DNA of 64,000 nt from Phlyctochytrium arcticum (GCA_025602905.1 JAHLKI010000032.1:124001-188000), one strand, 5' to 3'; positions 24,098 through 36,179 are shown, counted from the first letter of the stretch. Translations and numbers: made by a program. Notes: generated by a model from the letters alone, not told the origin.

Positions 24098-24820
24098 CTC
24101 TCTGCGTAAATAATGGGCTCCTCCGGCGCGCGTGGGAATAGTTGCGCAGCCAAGATGCGATCGCCCAAGCCACAAGCCACTGCTTATCAAGCGCCGTTTG
24201 CAGCTGCGGGGGCCATCCCAGATTAGGGCCGGCCTTGCATTGTTGCCTTTTCTTGACCTTCGCGTACACGTAAAAAGCTGGACTGGGGCATACAAAAAGC
24301 TCTGTTTGCAACACAGATTCTGCTACGAAAATACATACGCGGCGTAGAATGTGAACCAGGACGGGTTTTGTTTACGGGCGAACACCGGGAATTTGGAGGA
24401 AATTAACTGGAAGTTGGCCTGGATGAAGGGCATTCATCGCACGCGACAGATCATGAAATCCCTGAGATCGAATAAACTCACTCATTCAATTAAAACCCTA
24501 CGGCTGACGGTGCTACATTTTGAACTTCATTTTATGAGCAAGCGAATGAAGCTGGGAGCTGGTCGGCATTTTGTCCGGCGCAATGTCCTGAATAGCGGCT
24601 GGCCACTAAAACAATCCGACAGCTTGATAAGATCCTTCTCGTGTCAAGGCAAGTAAAGTGAGGAAGAACCCGGCTGACACAGAGTCAGGCGAAGTAAGAG
24701 ATCCTTCATCAGATCCGACGCGACGCGACTTGGAGACCGATCGGAAAGATTCGGAAAGACGTGACGGGGACGACGAGCGCACGCGAGCACAAAACCAAAA
24801 AGTAAAAGCAAAACAAAGAC

Positions 24821-24893
24821 GCTTCCGGCCAGGCTTGAACTGGCAACCTCCCGATTAACAGTCGGACGCGCTAGCCAATTGCGCCACGGAAGC
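24821..24893 (-). tRNA. tRNA-Asn (anticodon GTT)
   Basis: Seventy-three nucleotides on the minus strand fold as a cloverleaf. The 7-bp acceptor stem is GCTTCCG with CGGAAGC. The anticodon arm is TCCGA-CTGTTAA-TCGGG with GTT in the loop. The T arm contains GTTCAAGC. There is no intron and no encoded CCA. It sits alone between GSIII and the gene-poor stretch. Confidence 0.95.
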
Positions 24894-24899
24894 GGTCGA

Positions 24900-26454
24900 T
24901 GTTTTGGAAATGGACGGGTGGATGGAAACTCTTCTGAACAAAGGTAACTGAAAGGCATGTATTAAGAAGAGGGGGCGGGGGGATGTCCTCTTTTATAGAG
25001 TCGACAAACTCCCCCAAATCACCCATACAAATGTATAATACATCAAGAAAAGGACATGTGCTGCTAGCGTTCAAAGCTGTGCAAAGGGAATACACATGGA
25101 ATATGGGTAAAGGAAAGAAAGATAGAAGATAATGTACAAATGTGGGCATAAGTGGGTCAGGGATTTCGTCGTCGTCGATCCCAATGAAAGGAACGAATCA
25201 ACGAAGCTGAGGCTACTATGTGGAGTTCCAACACGATGATTTCGGACCGAAATTCAGCGCTATCAACGCAGTTTAGTTATTGATGGAAGGTTGGCTTGAA
25301 GACATTTTCTTCCTTGGGGAGGTGGGGCCTTCAATGTAATCATGTGTACAATTGTAAGAATAGCATGCGGAGCTTATCGGCATATTATTATTAGGGGGAT
25401 CGGTTGGATCGCCTCTTTTCGTATAGAAGAAACCCAACTCTCTTTCAGCATGTATCATACAGTCCAACTACACTAAATTCGCATGACAAGAACATGGGAT
25501 AGTCAATAAGCTGGTGGGGAAGTACAGTAATAGAAATTTTTTACTAGAAGTGGGCAAGATACTGATCCAGTGGGGGGTTCACATCTACTCTTGATTAATG
25601 TTCTTCCCAATCCCTAGCAGATGTCAGTCAGGCCTGTGGGTTGATCTTCAGCTGGATATTGGCGATATTGGCGTCGCTGGTGGCAGTACGCTTGGGTGAT
25701 GCGAATGGGGCCGCTTGGCAGACCTGCTCAAGGTCTCGTCCAGCTCCCGTACTCTACAAACCATCTTTACCATTCCCCGACCCGTTTGAAGGCGGCGGTA
25801 GTCTAGCCCTCAAGATTTTTTGTTTGTGACTTTTCACACATTGTTGTAAGTAGGTAAAATATTGCGGCGCGACCACAGTTTCCGGTGTCCACGCCTTCCA
25901 GATTTTCCAAACTTTGACAGGAATGGGCGCATGTGCTCGCGCAACCGCACTAGCGATGATGATTTTGTTCCCGGAGCTCAAGGATGTTGGTACAATCAAT
26001 GTACCAATATGCAAGGCCACGAACACTGATTGGTGGACATATACCTCTTGAATATCTCCTTTACTTCCTGAAAAATGGGTTTCAGGACAAAATGAAATGG
26101 AACAGTATGGTATCTAGACACGTACCCGAAATGGTGCAAGATAGGCGACAGGGATTACTGCCGTCCTCCAGAACATAGTCCCGGGCGTCCTGTTTCAGAT
26201 GCGCAATGGCATGCATGATGGCACGCGTGTCGAAAAAACGTGTTTTGGGCCTTTTTCACCGATTTCGGACGCGCGCAATCCTTCTTCTTTTCGCTTTTAC
26301 GGGCGGTTTCGGTCTTCATCTCGCATGAGGCCATAACTGCCCCATGGTGGCGAATGATTGTGAAATCAGAGCGCTTCTGTCGTCGCATTATCACCCTAGC
26401 GATTGAGATCGCATTAGCACGTGTGAATAATGTGGCAAAAGCGGCAGTTACTCA
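24900..26454. other. Gene-poor stretch, nothing recognised
   Basis: Only short unconvincing open frames occur on either strand, with no shared motif, no splice-supported exon and no obvious tandem repeat. It separates the tRNA from the decayed repeat-like ORF. Confidence 0.5.
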
Positions 26455-26985
26455 CTAACGGTTTGAGTCCATCCGCCAGCTACTCACTAACAGTTTGAGT
26501 CCATCCCCGTTGGCTAGCCTGAAGAGGGGTCCGATATACCTCATGCAGAAGGCAGGTTCATTGGTATCTCCTCTGGACCTTCCATAGACCCGCACTTGAA
26601 AGCTGGAATCCGGAAGAGTCTGTAGACGGCGCTCGATTTCAAGGCGGATGTCATATGGAACCTTTGCGGAAGGCGGAGGGGCATGATTGTGTACGCCCAC
26701 ACAGAAAAGCATGCAATACGGGCAGTTCTCCTCCGCGACCGGCCTAATCTGGTAAAACTTTACCGTACACGGCTGCTCGGAGAGCCTGTTCTCTATAAGT
26801 GATGACGCATCTATCGCAAGTTGTTTATATGTGTTGAAGTGTGCCGAATAATGCGTCCCGGTAGTGAGTGAAGTGAGCTTCAGTTTCTTGGTTCTATCCA
26901 AAGCGAGCGGGAAAGTGAGCCAATGTGAACGTAGAGCATATTCGGACGTGAGCAACTTCGAGCTACCAGGCTTCCAGCGCGACAC
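26455..26985 (-). mobile_element. Repeat-derived ORF fragment with Cys pair and HNHAPPP motif
   Basis: An open frame of about 176 codons on the minus strand encodes SAHFNTYKQLAIDASSLI, then CPYCMLFCVGVHNHAPPP and KVPYDIRLEIERRL. The Cys-x-x-Cys followed by His-x-His-x-Pro-Pro resembles a zinc-knuckle-like segment in repetitive fungal proteins that I associate with transposon families. I cannot name the family with confidence. The sequence encoding HFNTYKQL recurs almost unchanged near 50,590-50,640, next to the Fanzor fossil, which supports a dispersed repeat. The frame lacks a convincing start and end. Sequence out to about 27.7 kb has only broken open frames on the same strand and may belong to the same relic. 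Confidence 0.4.
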
Positions 26986-27724
26986 TCAGGACACAGCTAA
27001 TCACCTGCTGATGGGACGCGACCGCAGCAGGCTACATCCGCACTGGAACTGCTGGGAGAACAAAAGCAAAGAGAATGTAGCTGTGCCAAGGACGCAGCTC
27101 ATCACCCCTGGTGGGACGCAGCCACCGGAGGCTGCACGAACTACCCTCTCCAGACTTCTGTGGGAGCATACTTAAAATCTAATTACCTGCGTCTACATGG
27201 CTCCAGACAGGTCGTTCTTCATGGACCGGCCGAGAAGGACAGTTCGCCCACCGCCAGAAAGCATGGAGTCACATAATCCAAACATATATAAGGGAAGCTT
27301 CTCGTGGCATTAAACGTGGTTCTGGGTCAGTGCTTCCATTCTGAGGGAAGGTCACAGCAGAGTGGCGCACCCACTCTGCTTTAACCTTCCCCATTCTGCA
27401 ATATTCGTCGATTGCGTCGGCATCAGTGCCCTATACAAACAAGCACACGTCAGACGGCTGTGATCGGTGGTGTCAGTGTCAATAACAGGACACGGCAGAT
27501 GTGTTTTGCGGCATACCTGCTGAAGGACCTTGCTCAGATTGTTTGCAGTTGGCTTTAACGAAATGAACCCTGCATGCTTCCAGATCAGTGGCCGATTGTC
27601 TGAGAACACGTCTGAGACGACGTATATGCAGTTCTCGAACCCTAGCCGTCCACAGGTTCGGTCCGCAAGTTGCCGTTACGAGACGGCCGCTCGCGAGACA
27701 CTCCCCGCGTTGAAGCAAATATCG

Positions 27725-27745
27725 TCCATCCATCCATCCATCCAT
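27725..27745 (+). repeat. Microsatellite (TCCA)n
   Basis: Five consecutive TCCA units in a gene-free stretch about 400 bp upstream of the RRM protein gene. Confidence 0.9.
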
Positions 27746-28145
27746 AACGAAAGAATCAACCATCCCCTCCTGCTCAATTTGAGGAGGCAGCGCCCCTTGT
27801 CCATCTAGCCCATTGAACGTTCAGACCGAGAAGAATAGTAGTGTAAGTGTCGAGGATCCGGTTTCAGCAGATGGCTGGAGTCATATGTGGAGGGACTACG
27901 AGATTTGTGGACATGGACCGATGGACTCAAATGTGGAGTGGCGACGAGCGGAATTGCGTTGACTGGAGAATGGAAGTTATGGAGAAACTGAGAGGAGGAG
28001 GCGCGTACCCTATGGAAGGTGGAATGCCCAGATTGTCCCGAGATCACTGCTACTCCAACGCCATCCTGAAACCCTGATCTCGCAGCGACCCTTCCTCCAC
28101 ACTCGAACGAATAACTAAAACCACCTTTTATTGGAAACAAATAGC

Positions 28146-29378
28146 ATGACTCAAAACGAACACACCACCGAGGAATTGTCTGAGGCTGTCAAGAACCTCT
28201 CCATTAACGAGCCCACCGAAGGCCAAACCGGTGTAAAGAAGCCCAGGAAGCGAAACCGAAAGGCTCCGGTCGATGCGGCTGCTGCCAACAACGAGGCCAC
28301 TGGAACCACTGAAGAGGGTGAAGCCCAGGAAGCCCCTGTCGAGTTTGACAACACTGCCAAGGTCTTTGTTGGAAACTTGTCATTCAACACCACCAAGGAG
28401 GAGTTGACCGACTTCTTTGCCAAGGCCGGCAAAATGTATGTTGTCCTTGTTGGAAGTTGTTTAGTTTGTCGGGAATGGACGGCTTACTGTTACCTCAAAT
28501 AGCGCTTCCGTCAACCTCATCACTCGTGGCCAACGATCTCTCGGATACGGATTCATTGCCTTTGAATCCGATGCTGACGCCGACCAGGCTGTAGAATTGT
28601 TGGACAAGGCAGAGTTGGGAGACCGCAACATCAATGTGGAGCGGGCTCAGGACAAGGTCCCCGGAGAATCACGCGGAGGAGCTCGTGGTCGAGGGGGTCG
28701 ACGTGGTCGTGGTGCTGGACGCGGCCGTGGACGTGGCTCGCGTGCACCCAAGGAGAACGGAGTGGTATGTGGTTGGAAAATGTTGGTAGGGCGTTCCCCA
28801 AGTGCTTACACGCTTTTATTGTAGGCCAATGGACACGGATCCGAGGCCCGTCTTGACGGTGATGACTCTGAGGAGCGCGTTGCTGAGAACGGTACGTTTA
28901 CAATTCTCGAATTCTAGCGCCGAGGGTAAGATATTCACATATCTTTATGCACACAGGTGAAGTGACCGAAGAGGGTGCTGAGCGTGGTACCCGTGGAGGC
29001 CGCCGTGGCCGCGGCCGTCGCGCCCGTGAACCCCGTGAGCCCCGCGAACCCCGCGAACGTACCGGCGAAACCTCCAAGACGACCCTCTTTGTCGCCAACC
29101 TCCCCTTCAAGGTCACCGACGAGGACCTCTCCTCCATCTTCAAAGATTTCAACGTCACATCCGCCCACGTCGTCAAGCTCCGCAGCGGACGAAGCAAAGG
29201 ATTCGGATTTGTCGAAGTTGCCGACGAGGAAGAGCAGCAAAAGGTCTTGAACGAGCTGAAGAACATTGTTGTTGATGACCGAGAGCTCGTCATCAAGGTC
29301 GCCATGGCCTTCCAGACTGCACCTAGCGGCGAGGCTGACCAGGAGATCAAGACTGAGATCAAGCAAGAGTCCGAGTAA
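28146..29378 (+). CDS. RNA-binding protein with two RRMs separated by RGG-rich linkers
   Basis: Four exons, 28146-28435, 28503-28764, 28825-28891 and 28957-29378, sum to 1041 nt (346 aa). The start ATG gives MTQNEHTTEELSEAVKNLSI. The first RRM has KVFVGNLSFNTTKEELTDFF (RNP2 part) and SLGYGFIAFES (RNP1). An Arg/Gly-rich linker follows (GGARGRGGRRGRGAGRGRGR), then a second Arg-rich stretch with REP repeats. The second RRM has TTLFVANLPFKVTDEDLSSI and SKGFGFVEVADEE. The C-terminus is acidic. Two RRMs with RGG boxes resemble fungal nucleolin/Sro9-like or mRNP proteins, so a role in ribosome biogenesis or mRNA handling is likely but not specific. The introns fall at the end of RRM1 beta-1/helix-1 and in the linkers. 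Strong codon bias suggests high expression. Confidence 0.88.
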
Positions 29379-29904
29379 CTCTTTCGCTGATTTTTCTTTT
29401 GTATGTGTGTGTTGGGGCTTGTGAAAACGAATTTCTGCACCACATATATTTCTTTATACTTTTTTTTGTCGTCTTAATGTTTCATATTATCACTCAAGTA
29501 CATACTTTGTTTGCACGAATTCGATTGTAGATCTTTTCCCTTTTACCACCTGGCTCTTTAGCAATTTCTGTCGTTTTGTTTGGGATGTGGGTCCTGATCC
29601 ACCATATGATGAGTAACATTGGCTTTTGGCTTGTATGAAGTGGTTCTCACTGGTCTGCAGCTCCCATTGCGTTCCAACGCTCAATACATTTCTATACTCG
29701 AGTCCTGGTGGAATACAGTAGGCTTTTGCGTTGTATGGAACGTATTGTGGGCCCAATGTAAAAATCACAGCGACTCCGCCGGTTGAGTGGCTATGCGAGC
29801 CTTTGCCAGGGAACTTCCTTCAGCCCTTATGGCTGTGCCGCCAAGATCCGCACAGCACTGGCGGCGGTGGTCCTTGGTGGTCTTGGCTGGCGGGGGAAGG
29901 TGAA

Positions 29905-29910
29905 TATAAA
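29905..29910 (+). promoter_or_regulatory. TATA box of the TMEM198-like membrane protein gene
   Basis: TATAAA within gaatataaagggg lies about 205 bp upstream of the start codon at 30114. This leaves room for a leader of about 170 nt. Confidence 0.5.
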
Positions 29911-30113
29911 GGGGAAGTGCTTTGGCGGACCCGAGAAGGAGAACAACATTTTGAGCAGAGAAAGCAAAACGACAAGAGCAGCAAGTTGATATCATATCAG
30001 AGACGGCAAGACAACAGCAAGGACACGACCGGGATCTCTGCAATCTTGGTGCGCAGCCACCCCTATACAAACCACCAACAAACAACCACCACACAGGACA
30101 AAGTAGAAGCAAA

Positions 30114-31595
30114 ATGCAACAACGCAGGACCGGGGGTCTCCCCAGAACCGCCCTCCTCCTCTTTCTCATTCTCATCACATCGTCAACCGTACTCGGGTAC
30201 AACCGGTACCGCCCAGAAGCGTCCCACAACAGTGTTGAAAGTGCATGGACACCACGGGTTCCTACAAAATATCACCCGTACAGGTTTCAACCGGGAGGAA
30301 TTCATGTGAAGGGCGTGCAGCATTCGAATGCCGGGGAGGACGATCTGCCGTTGGATTTGGTTCCGGGACAGGATGAACAACAAGGATTGGATGAGGAGAC
30401 TGATGTTGGGCCTGATTTCACGACACCCGATGCGACCACTCCCGATGCCACGACTCCTGATGTTACGACTCCTGATGTGACTACTCCTGATGTGACGACT
30501 TCTGGACCACAAGGACCTGGACAGGAACAGGGTCAGGACACGGACGATGATGGTTTCTCGCTGGAAGATTTCTTGCGGTTGGTTGAGCAGGAGAATGGCA
30601 GTGACGAAGATGACTCTTCGGCTCCCGATGCCAAAAACGAGACCAGTGTTCTCCCAGACACTGAAACCAACTCCACCACCAGCACCCTCTCACTGGCCGC
30701 CGGAAATCCGGCCTCAGGAGGAACAGTCAACCAGGCCTCACCCGAATTTGTCGCGTTGCAAGCTCAGGCTGATTTGGGTAAAGGCAACACGACCGCCGAC
30801 AATGTCCACAACGAGATTCAGTCTGCCCTGCACAAGATTACACCCTACAACACGGTTGGCGCCATCATCATGATTATTTCTGGATTTCTCTTTGTGTTTT
30901 TCGGACACCGTCTCTTCAAAGTAGTCCTCTTCCTGGGCGGATTCTACTTTGGTGCTGTGCTCGGATACGTTGTACTCTCGGCTTTGGAGCAGCGACAAAT
31001 CTCATTGGGCGGCAATCGGGATGTCGTTTATCTGGTCGTTGCCATTGTAGCTGGATTGCTCATTGGATCACTGTTTGTGTGTGTCTGGCGATTGGGTCTT
31101 GCGGCAATTGGCGGTCTGCTTGGATTCTCGCTGGCCATGATGGTCCTCTCGCTCAAGGAAGGCGGGTTGATCCCAGAAGGCATTGGACGCACCATCTTTA
31201 TCATTGTCATGGTCATTGCATTTGGCGTTCTTATCCTCTTTGCCGAGCGACCACTGTTGATTATCGGCACCTCTGTCGCCGGATCATTTGCCCTCTTCCT
31301 CGGCATCGATACGTTTGCCAAAGCCGGCTTGTTGGACGCCGTCAACCAGTTTATCGCGGGAGCCAAGAACGGAGTCATTTACACGCCGACCAAGTACGTT
31401 TACGCGGAACTCGCGGGCATTGTCATCCTTTCTTTCATTGGCATTGGAGTGCAATGGTACGCGACGCGCAAGAACAAGAATGGCGGAAGTCACAGCAGTC
31501 GCAGCCTTGGACATGGATCTAAAGGCGAAAAGGCTGCTCTTGTCGCTCCTGCGCATAATCCCAACCAGCAAATCACCATTGTCACCAAGCATTAG
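30114..31595 (+). CDS. TMEM198/DUF4203-like multi-spanning membrane protein with TTPD repeats
   Basis: Single exon, 493 aa. A cleavable signal peptide is clear (RTALLLFLILITSSTVLG). The lumenal or extracellular part is acidic and Thr/Pro-rich, with tandem TTPD-type repeats near residues 103-130 and potential N-glycosylation sites (NGS, NET, NST). From about residue 245 there are about seven hydrophobic helices, starting VGAIIMIISGFLFVFFGHRL and GGFYFGAVLGYVVLSAL, as in TMEM198/DUF4203 proteins. The tail is short, basic and Ser-rich. Fungal members of this family are uncharacterised, and the human protein has been linked to Wnt receptor signalling. A surface or endomembrane location is inferred from the signal peptide. 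The gene lies head to tail with the methyltransferase. Confidence 0.8.
   Translation: MQQRRTGGLPRTALLLFLILITSSTVLGYNRYRPEASHNSVESAWTPRVPTKYHPYRFQPGGIHVKGVQHSNAGEDDLPLDLVPGQDEQQGLDEETDVGPDFTTPDATTPDATTPDVTTPDVTTPDVTTSGPQGPGQEQGQDTDDDGFSLEDFLRLVEQENGSDEDDSSAPDAKNETSVLPDTETNSTTSTLSLAAGNPASGGTVNQASPEFVALQAQADLGKGNTTADNVHNEIQSALHKITPYNTVGAIIMIISGFLFVFFGHRLFKVVLFLGGFYFGAVLGYVVLSALEQRQISLGGNRDVVYLVVAIVAGLLIGSLFVCVWRLGLAAIGGLLGFSLAMMVLSLKEGGLIPEGIGRTIFIIVMVIAFGVLILFAERPLLIIGTSVAGSFALFLGIDTFAKAGLLDAVNQFIAGAKNGVIYTPTKYVYAELAGIVILSFIGIGVQWYATRKNKNGGSHSSRSLGHGSKGEKAALVAPAHNPNQQITIVTKH
30418..30506 (+). repeat. 15-bp minisatellite encoding TTPDA/TTPDV
   Basis: About five imperfect copies of a 15-bp unit (actcctgatgttacg and variants) encode Thr-Thr-Pro-Asp-Ala/Val in the lumenal domain of the membrane protein. 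All copies stay in frame. Confidence 0.85.
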
Positions 31596-31904
31596 ATTTT
31601 CTATACTTTTTCTACTACTACTGTGTATATCCATACTTTTTTTCGCGATTGTGTACTTTGTATTTGTATTCTACTTTTTTCTGATCTCTCTCTGTCCACT
31701 TTTCACCCATGCGATCCCATTCATTGCTATTCAAATTCCAAGTTAAATTCAAAGTCCTCGTGGCAAGTTGTTCCATGGTCGAAACTTCTAATTCCAACAT
31801 CCGCACTGTCGGGATTGTACCATGTCTGCGCAGCGGTCTCTGACAGTCTCGACCGGAACGACGAGGTCCACGCCTCCCGCAGACGATGCTTCTGGTTTTA
31901 CGGG

Positions 31905-31912
31905 TATATAAA
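31905..31912 (+). promoter_or_regulatory. TATA box of the methyltransferase gene
   Basis: TATATAAA lies 97 bp upstream of the start codon at 32009, in a typical core-promoter position. Confidence 0.6.
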
Positions 31913-32008
31913 GGCTGGCAGGGATCACAACGGCATCGTCTTGCTTTCATAGTCTCTCGTACTCTAGCCAAAACTCCTCGAGTTGGAGCAAGTAGATCAC
32001 CACGGGCA

Positions 32009-33121
32009 ATGACAACGACAGCCACTACGGGCCCCGACCAAAACTTGTATTCGTTTGCCGGGCAGCCCTTTCCCACCGCTGAAACCATCCCCGACGACTC
32101 CCTCTCTTTTCTCAAACAATACACGGGCCTCCAAGACGCTGATGCCCTGCGCAATCGGGTCGCCCAGGTCTGGACGATCAGTCTCGAAAAGGTAACAATG
32201 ACACTTTGTCATGAAAACACAAGAAACTAATTGTATCAAGACTACCAGCTCCACGTTTACAAATGCATCCACCAGCTCTCGTTTCTCCGGCCCCGTGTGA
32301 TCCATGACCCCGCATACCAAAAAGCCTTGCAACTTGTCGCTGCATCTTCGTCGCCGCACGTGATGGATGTGGGATGCTGCTATGGGACTGATCTTCGCGC
32401 GTATATACTCAATGCCGGTCTGGCACCCGAGATTCTGACGGCCAGTGATGTGCATGATGGGTATTGGCAGCTCGGAAAACTGTTGTTTGATGATGCGGAC
32501 AGGATTGCGGGGGTTACGGCCGTGTTTGGGGATATGGCTACAGAGAACACGGATGATTTGAGTCAGTCGATAGCTTCATCATCTTCATTCCCCACTGAAA
32601 CATCTCCAAAAACAAATTCCCCATCCCGTGCCCTTCTGCCCACCATCTTCCAACCCTTACCCCCGCAAACCGTTCTCTCTGCCACCCTCGTCCTCCACGT
32701 CTTTTCCCTCCCCCAAACGGCCGCATTCGTTCGCAACGCTTACCGCCTCCTTGCCCCCGGCGGCCTCTTCTTCGGCTCCTGCGTCGGTGCCGCCCGTGAA
32801 GGCCAATGGCGGACCGTCAAAGGTGTTGCCCCCGATACCGCCATCGATTACGCTAAACCCCCAACAAGTCCCTCAGATCCACTCGTCGAACCCCCACCAC
32901 CATCAGACCAAATCCCCCGCTACCTTCACTCCCAATCCTCCCTGACCCACCTCTTGACATCCTCGGGGTTCACCAACGTCTCTGTCTCGATCCGCCGGTT
33001 TGAAGGGGATTTGTCGGATCTGAATGATCTGGTCAAGCCAGCTCATGAAAAGACGGGGCGCGGGGAGGCTGCGGGCGGAAAAGTGTTTTTGATGTTTGAG
33101 GCGTACCGCCCTGAATCATAG
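32009..33121 (+). CDS. Class I SAM-dependent methyltransferase
   Basis: Two exons, 32009-32191 and 32249-33121 (intron 57 nt, phase 0), give 351 aa. The glycine-rich SAM-binding motif I is HVMDVGCCYGTDLRAYI, followed by an acidic motif II region (TASDVHDGYW) and a post-motif segment LLAPGGLFFGSCVG. The substrate is unknown. The N-terminal part (Y-K-C-I-H-Q-L-S-F-L-R-P) and the D-V-G-C-C-Y-G motif recall methyltransferases of fungal meroterpenoid clusters. The neighbouring genes are not biosynthetic, so a role in secondary metabolism is not supported here. Residues about 175-195 and 280-300 are low-complexity Ser/Pro insertions. Confidence 0.85.
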
Positions 33122-33398
33122 AGTTTTATTGTGGCACTTTGCATAATCCAATGTGGAATTTCCCTTAAATCCCATGCTGACTACTATGTTACATCACATT
33201 CATCTACATTCATGACACCAGATAAACAGTTCCCTTTGCATCTCCAAGCACTCATGCAAGCACTTCAGAAGCATCATGGTATCATAATATTAGACCTCAA
33301 CCCACTATAACACATTAAAACCCAATAACCATATGTAAATAATATCAGCCAAACTCCCAAAAAAAAACAGAAACGAAAAGCTCCAGAAAATAAAACAT

Positions 33399-36179
33399 CT
33401 AGATCTTGACTTTCTCACCCCTGATAAATCGCTTAAACGGTTCCGAAGACCAGACTTCAGGGCGAGTCGCCAGCGCATTCAAGAACCGTTCCAGGCTATC
33501 CCGACGTTCAGCAATCACTTTACTATCAAACCGGCCGAAAATGACGCGGTCGGGGAGGGCCGGAGCCGTGATTTCCACTCCAGCTGATTCTGGGGTTTGG
33601 TCTGGGGGTTGAGAAGAATCGAGACTTTCCTCAGACGAGGAAGTTTGGATGAGGTTGTGGTCATTCACTTTATGTAATAACTGCCTCAACGCGACAAAAT
33701 CGCGGAATCTGCGGCGGCTGGAAATCCCCAATTGGGTAATGGTGACCAAGTAAGTCGTATGCGTCGGGATATTCAGTGCGTTGGTATGCGTTTGCGGATG
33801 GGAGACTTGGATATGCGGGTGGGAGGACGCGTCATACGATGCAGTGGTGTAGCCGGCAAAATCGGTGAGGTCGGAACAAGTGCTGCCCGCGTCGGAGATG
33901 TCGGAGGAGGGGTAGAGGGAATAACTTGGGTCGGTGGAGAATTCGTCTTCGTCCGAGTGGGGAGGGGTATCTTGGGTGGGAGAGTCGTCGGTGGGCAACG
34001 AGATGCCCAGGGAAGTGATGGCGTCTCGAAGCGTTGAGAGGGCGGATTCGCGGTTCGGGAATGATGTGAATATATACTAACAAAAAATCAATCAATACAC
34101 CCGTAGCAAAAAAATATATCGAATGTTTCTTACCTGAACTCCCCCGTCAAGTTCAATAGCCACGCCGCGTCCATCTCCGGGCAGTATACTCTCAATTCGC
34201 ACCCGTCGGACTTTGACCACCTCCTGTAACTTAATCTTTATCACGCGTTTGGTGAATTTGGGTAAGAAGCGGAGGCGGGTGGGGGTAAGGTAGAGGGTTC
34301 CCCAGGACGAGGAAAGGACTGAGGTGGGGGAGGTGTGGATGCAGGGGAACGAGGTTAGGATTTGAGTTGATGGAGGGAGGTGGAGGAGTTTGGTGTGCGG
34401 TGTGCCTTCTTCATTCTACACGCAAAACAAACGTTTCAACCAAAAATGGAGAATTAGGGAGAAAATGTGAAAGTTACCTCGTCATAGTCCTTATCCAATT
34501 CCTTTTGCACGCGTTCCTTCTCCTCCTTGACTTTCAAATCCCGTTTTTCCTTCCGTTTGGCGGTTCGGTCGAGATCCGCATCCGATGGCACGTCCCTGAA
34601 AAAGTTGGCGATGGGGTCATATTCTTCTTTGTATCGCGGGAAATGGTGGTTCAGGCCTTGAATGACGAAAAAGTACCAGCCGATTAATAGCTCTAGTGGG
34701 GAAAGATGTTAGCGAGGGTTTAAAGGGGAATGGGAGGAGGACGTTACCGGCTAGATAGAAGATGGTTGGGAGGGGGATGAGGAGGACGGTGACTACGAAT
34801 CCAGAGTAGAGGAGGACGATTTGAAGGGTTTTGTCGGGAACTTTCCAGGTTAGAAGACTGTAAAAGCTTCAATCAGTAAACGCGTTTTTGAAGAAGATAC
34901 ACACGACCACAAACTTTTTAATCTTTTCCAAAATCTCACTCAAATCTTCCAGTAAGCCCAGTCCTTCCCTTCCCGCCCCATACGCTTCCCCAAGTGCTTT
35001 CCACCACGCAGCCGCATTAGCCGGCGCAGTATGCACCGCAAAACTTAGACTCTCGGTCGCGGCATTGGACAAACTGGCGGTCACGCCTATACGTGTTTCC
35101 GCTTCTTTGGGGGATGTGGGGGTGACGTCCATGTGCCCTTGGAGGAACGAGGTTGGGTGGAATGTTTTCATGTAAGTGATGAGAAGAAAGATGAGGGGGG
35201 AAAGGAGGTAGACGTAGGGAAGGTAGTTTGCGTACCAGAGCCATAAATAAAACTATCATCATCATCATATTTTAGAGGTGCTCCGTGAATGCATCAAAGA
35301 GAAACTTACGATGGCCCAAGCAGCACTCCGCCCCGGATTCTCCCACCTCGAAACCCGTGCAACAGCTTCAAGTACATCGACATAGGGTGAAAAGGCATCT
35401 TGGAACCGCGTTCCGGCTTCCTTCATTGAACTAATCGAGAGGCTCCGCTCATTGGCGTGTCGCGGGGTAGGCACGTAGGGGTCTGTAAAGCACCGGATGA
35501 ATTCTTTGGTGGACCGGACTTGGTTCCGAATTCTCTGTTTGATGTGGGCAGAGTTGACAATTTTAGATGCTTTGCGACGGGCACGCTATACTCAGATTTT
35601 TATAAAGCGATTCTCTTTTTTTTTTGGAGGGGGGATCACATCGCCAGATCTACTACACATCTGTCACGGGGGAGGGGATGGGTGAGGGAAATGACTTACC
35701 GTTTCCAGCATTTTTCGCGCCTTGCCCATGAATCTTGCCTTTACACCCTCCCGTTCTTCGACCCGTCCCTCCTTGATTGCCGCCTTGTAGGCCTCCCTCG
35801 TAACTGCATCCTCATCAATGACATGAATCGCTCCAGGCCCTCCGGTATCAAAATCTTCAACTCGGACGATGGGCTGGTTGGCCAGGAGTCGCTCGATGGT
35901 GGGAGCGGCAATATCGGCTACAATGTCTTCAAAGGGCCGGTCGAGACTGTCGATGGCGAGTTGGGTAGCGGGGTCTGCGGGGGGTGGGGGGACACCCGGC
36001 ATCTTGACAGATTTCTCGTAAGTTTCGCGCGTTCTTTTCGTAGATAGAGTCTGTGTATGAATGGTCAATGGATGCTAATGGTTGGAATAGGAAATTCTTC
36101 TAATGGCACTCACCGTTTTATAAAGGAAATGTCTCAGGAAAAAGTCTTGGGGAAAACAATTGATGTCATCACAAAACAT
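33399..36179 (-). CDS. Membrane protein with GRAM and C-terminal PX domains
   Basis: Several exons on the minus strand. The resolved ones are 36114-36179, 35700-36050, 35310-35585 and one starting at 35252; the last ends with TAG at 33399-33401. The start MFCDDINCFPQDFFLRHFLY is the first in-frame ATG before a clean GTGAGT donor. Segments in order are an N-terminal helical region with a Pro-rich stretch, then WENPGRSAAWAIFYLWLWYA and VYLLSPLIFLLITYM (membrane helices). Next come a loop region, another hydrophobic pair (LQIVLLYSGFVVTVLLIPLP) and a charged coiled coil. A GRAM domain follows (GTLYLTPTRLRFLPKF), then a Ser-rich linker and a PX domain ending ERFLNALATRPEVWSSEPF. GRAM and PX both bind phosphoinositides, which suggests a membrane-contact or lipid-sensing protein. 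The membrane part resembles GRAMD4/MCTP-type regions only loosely. Confidence 0.75.
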
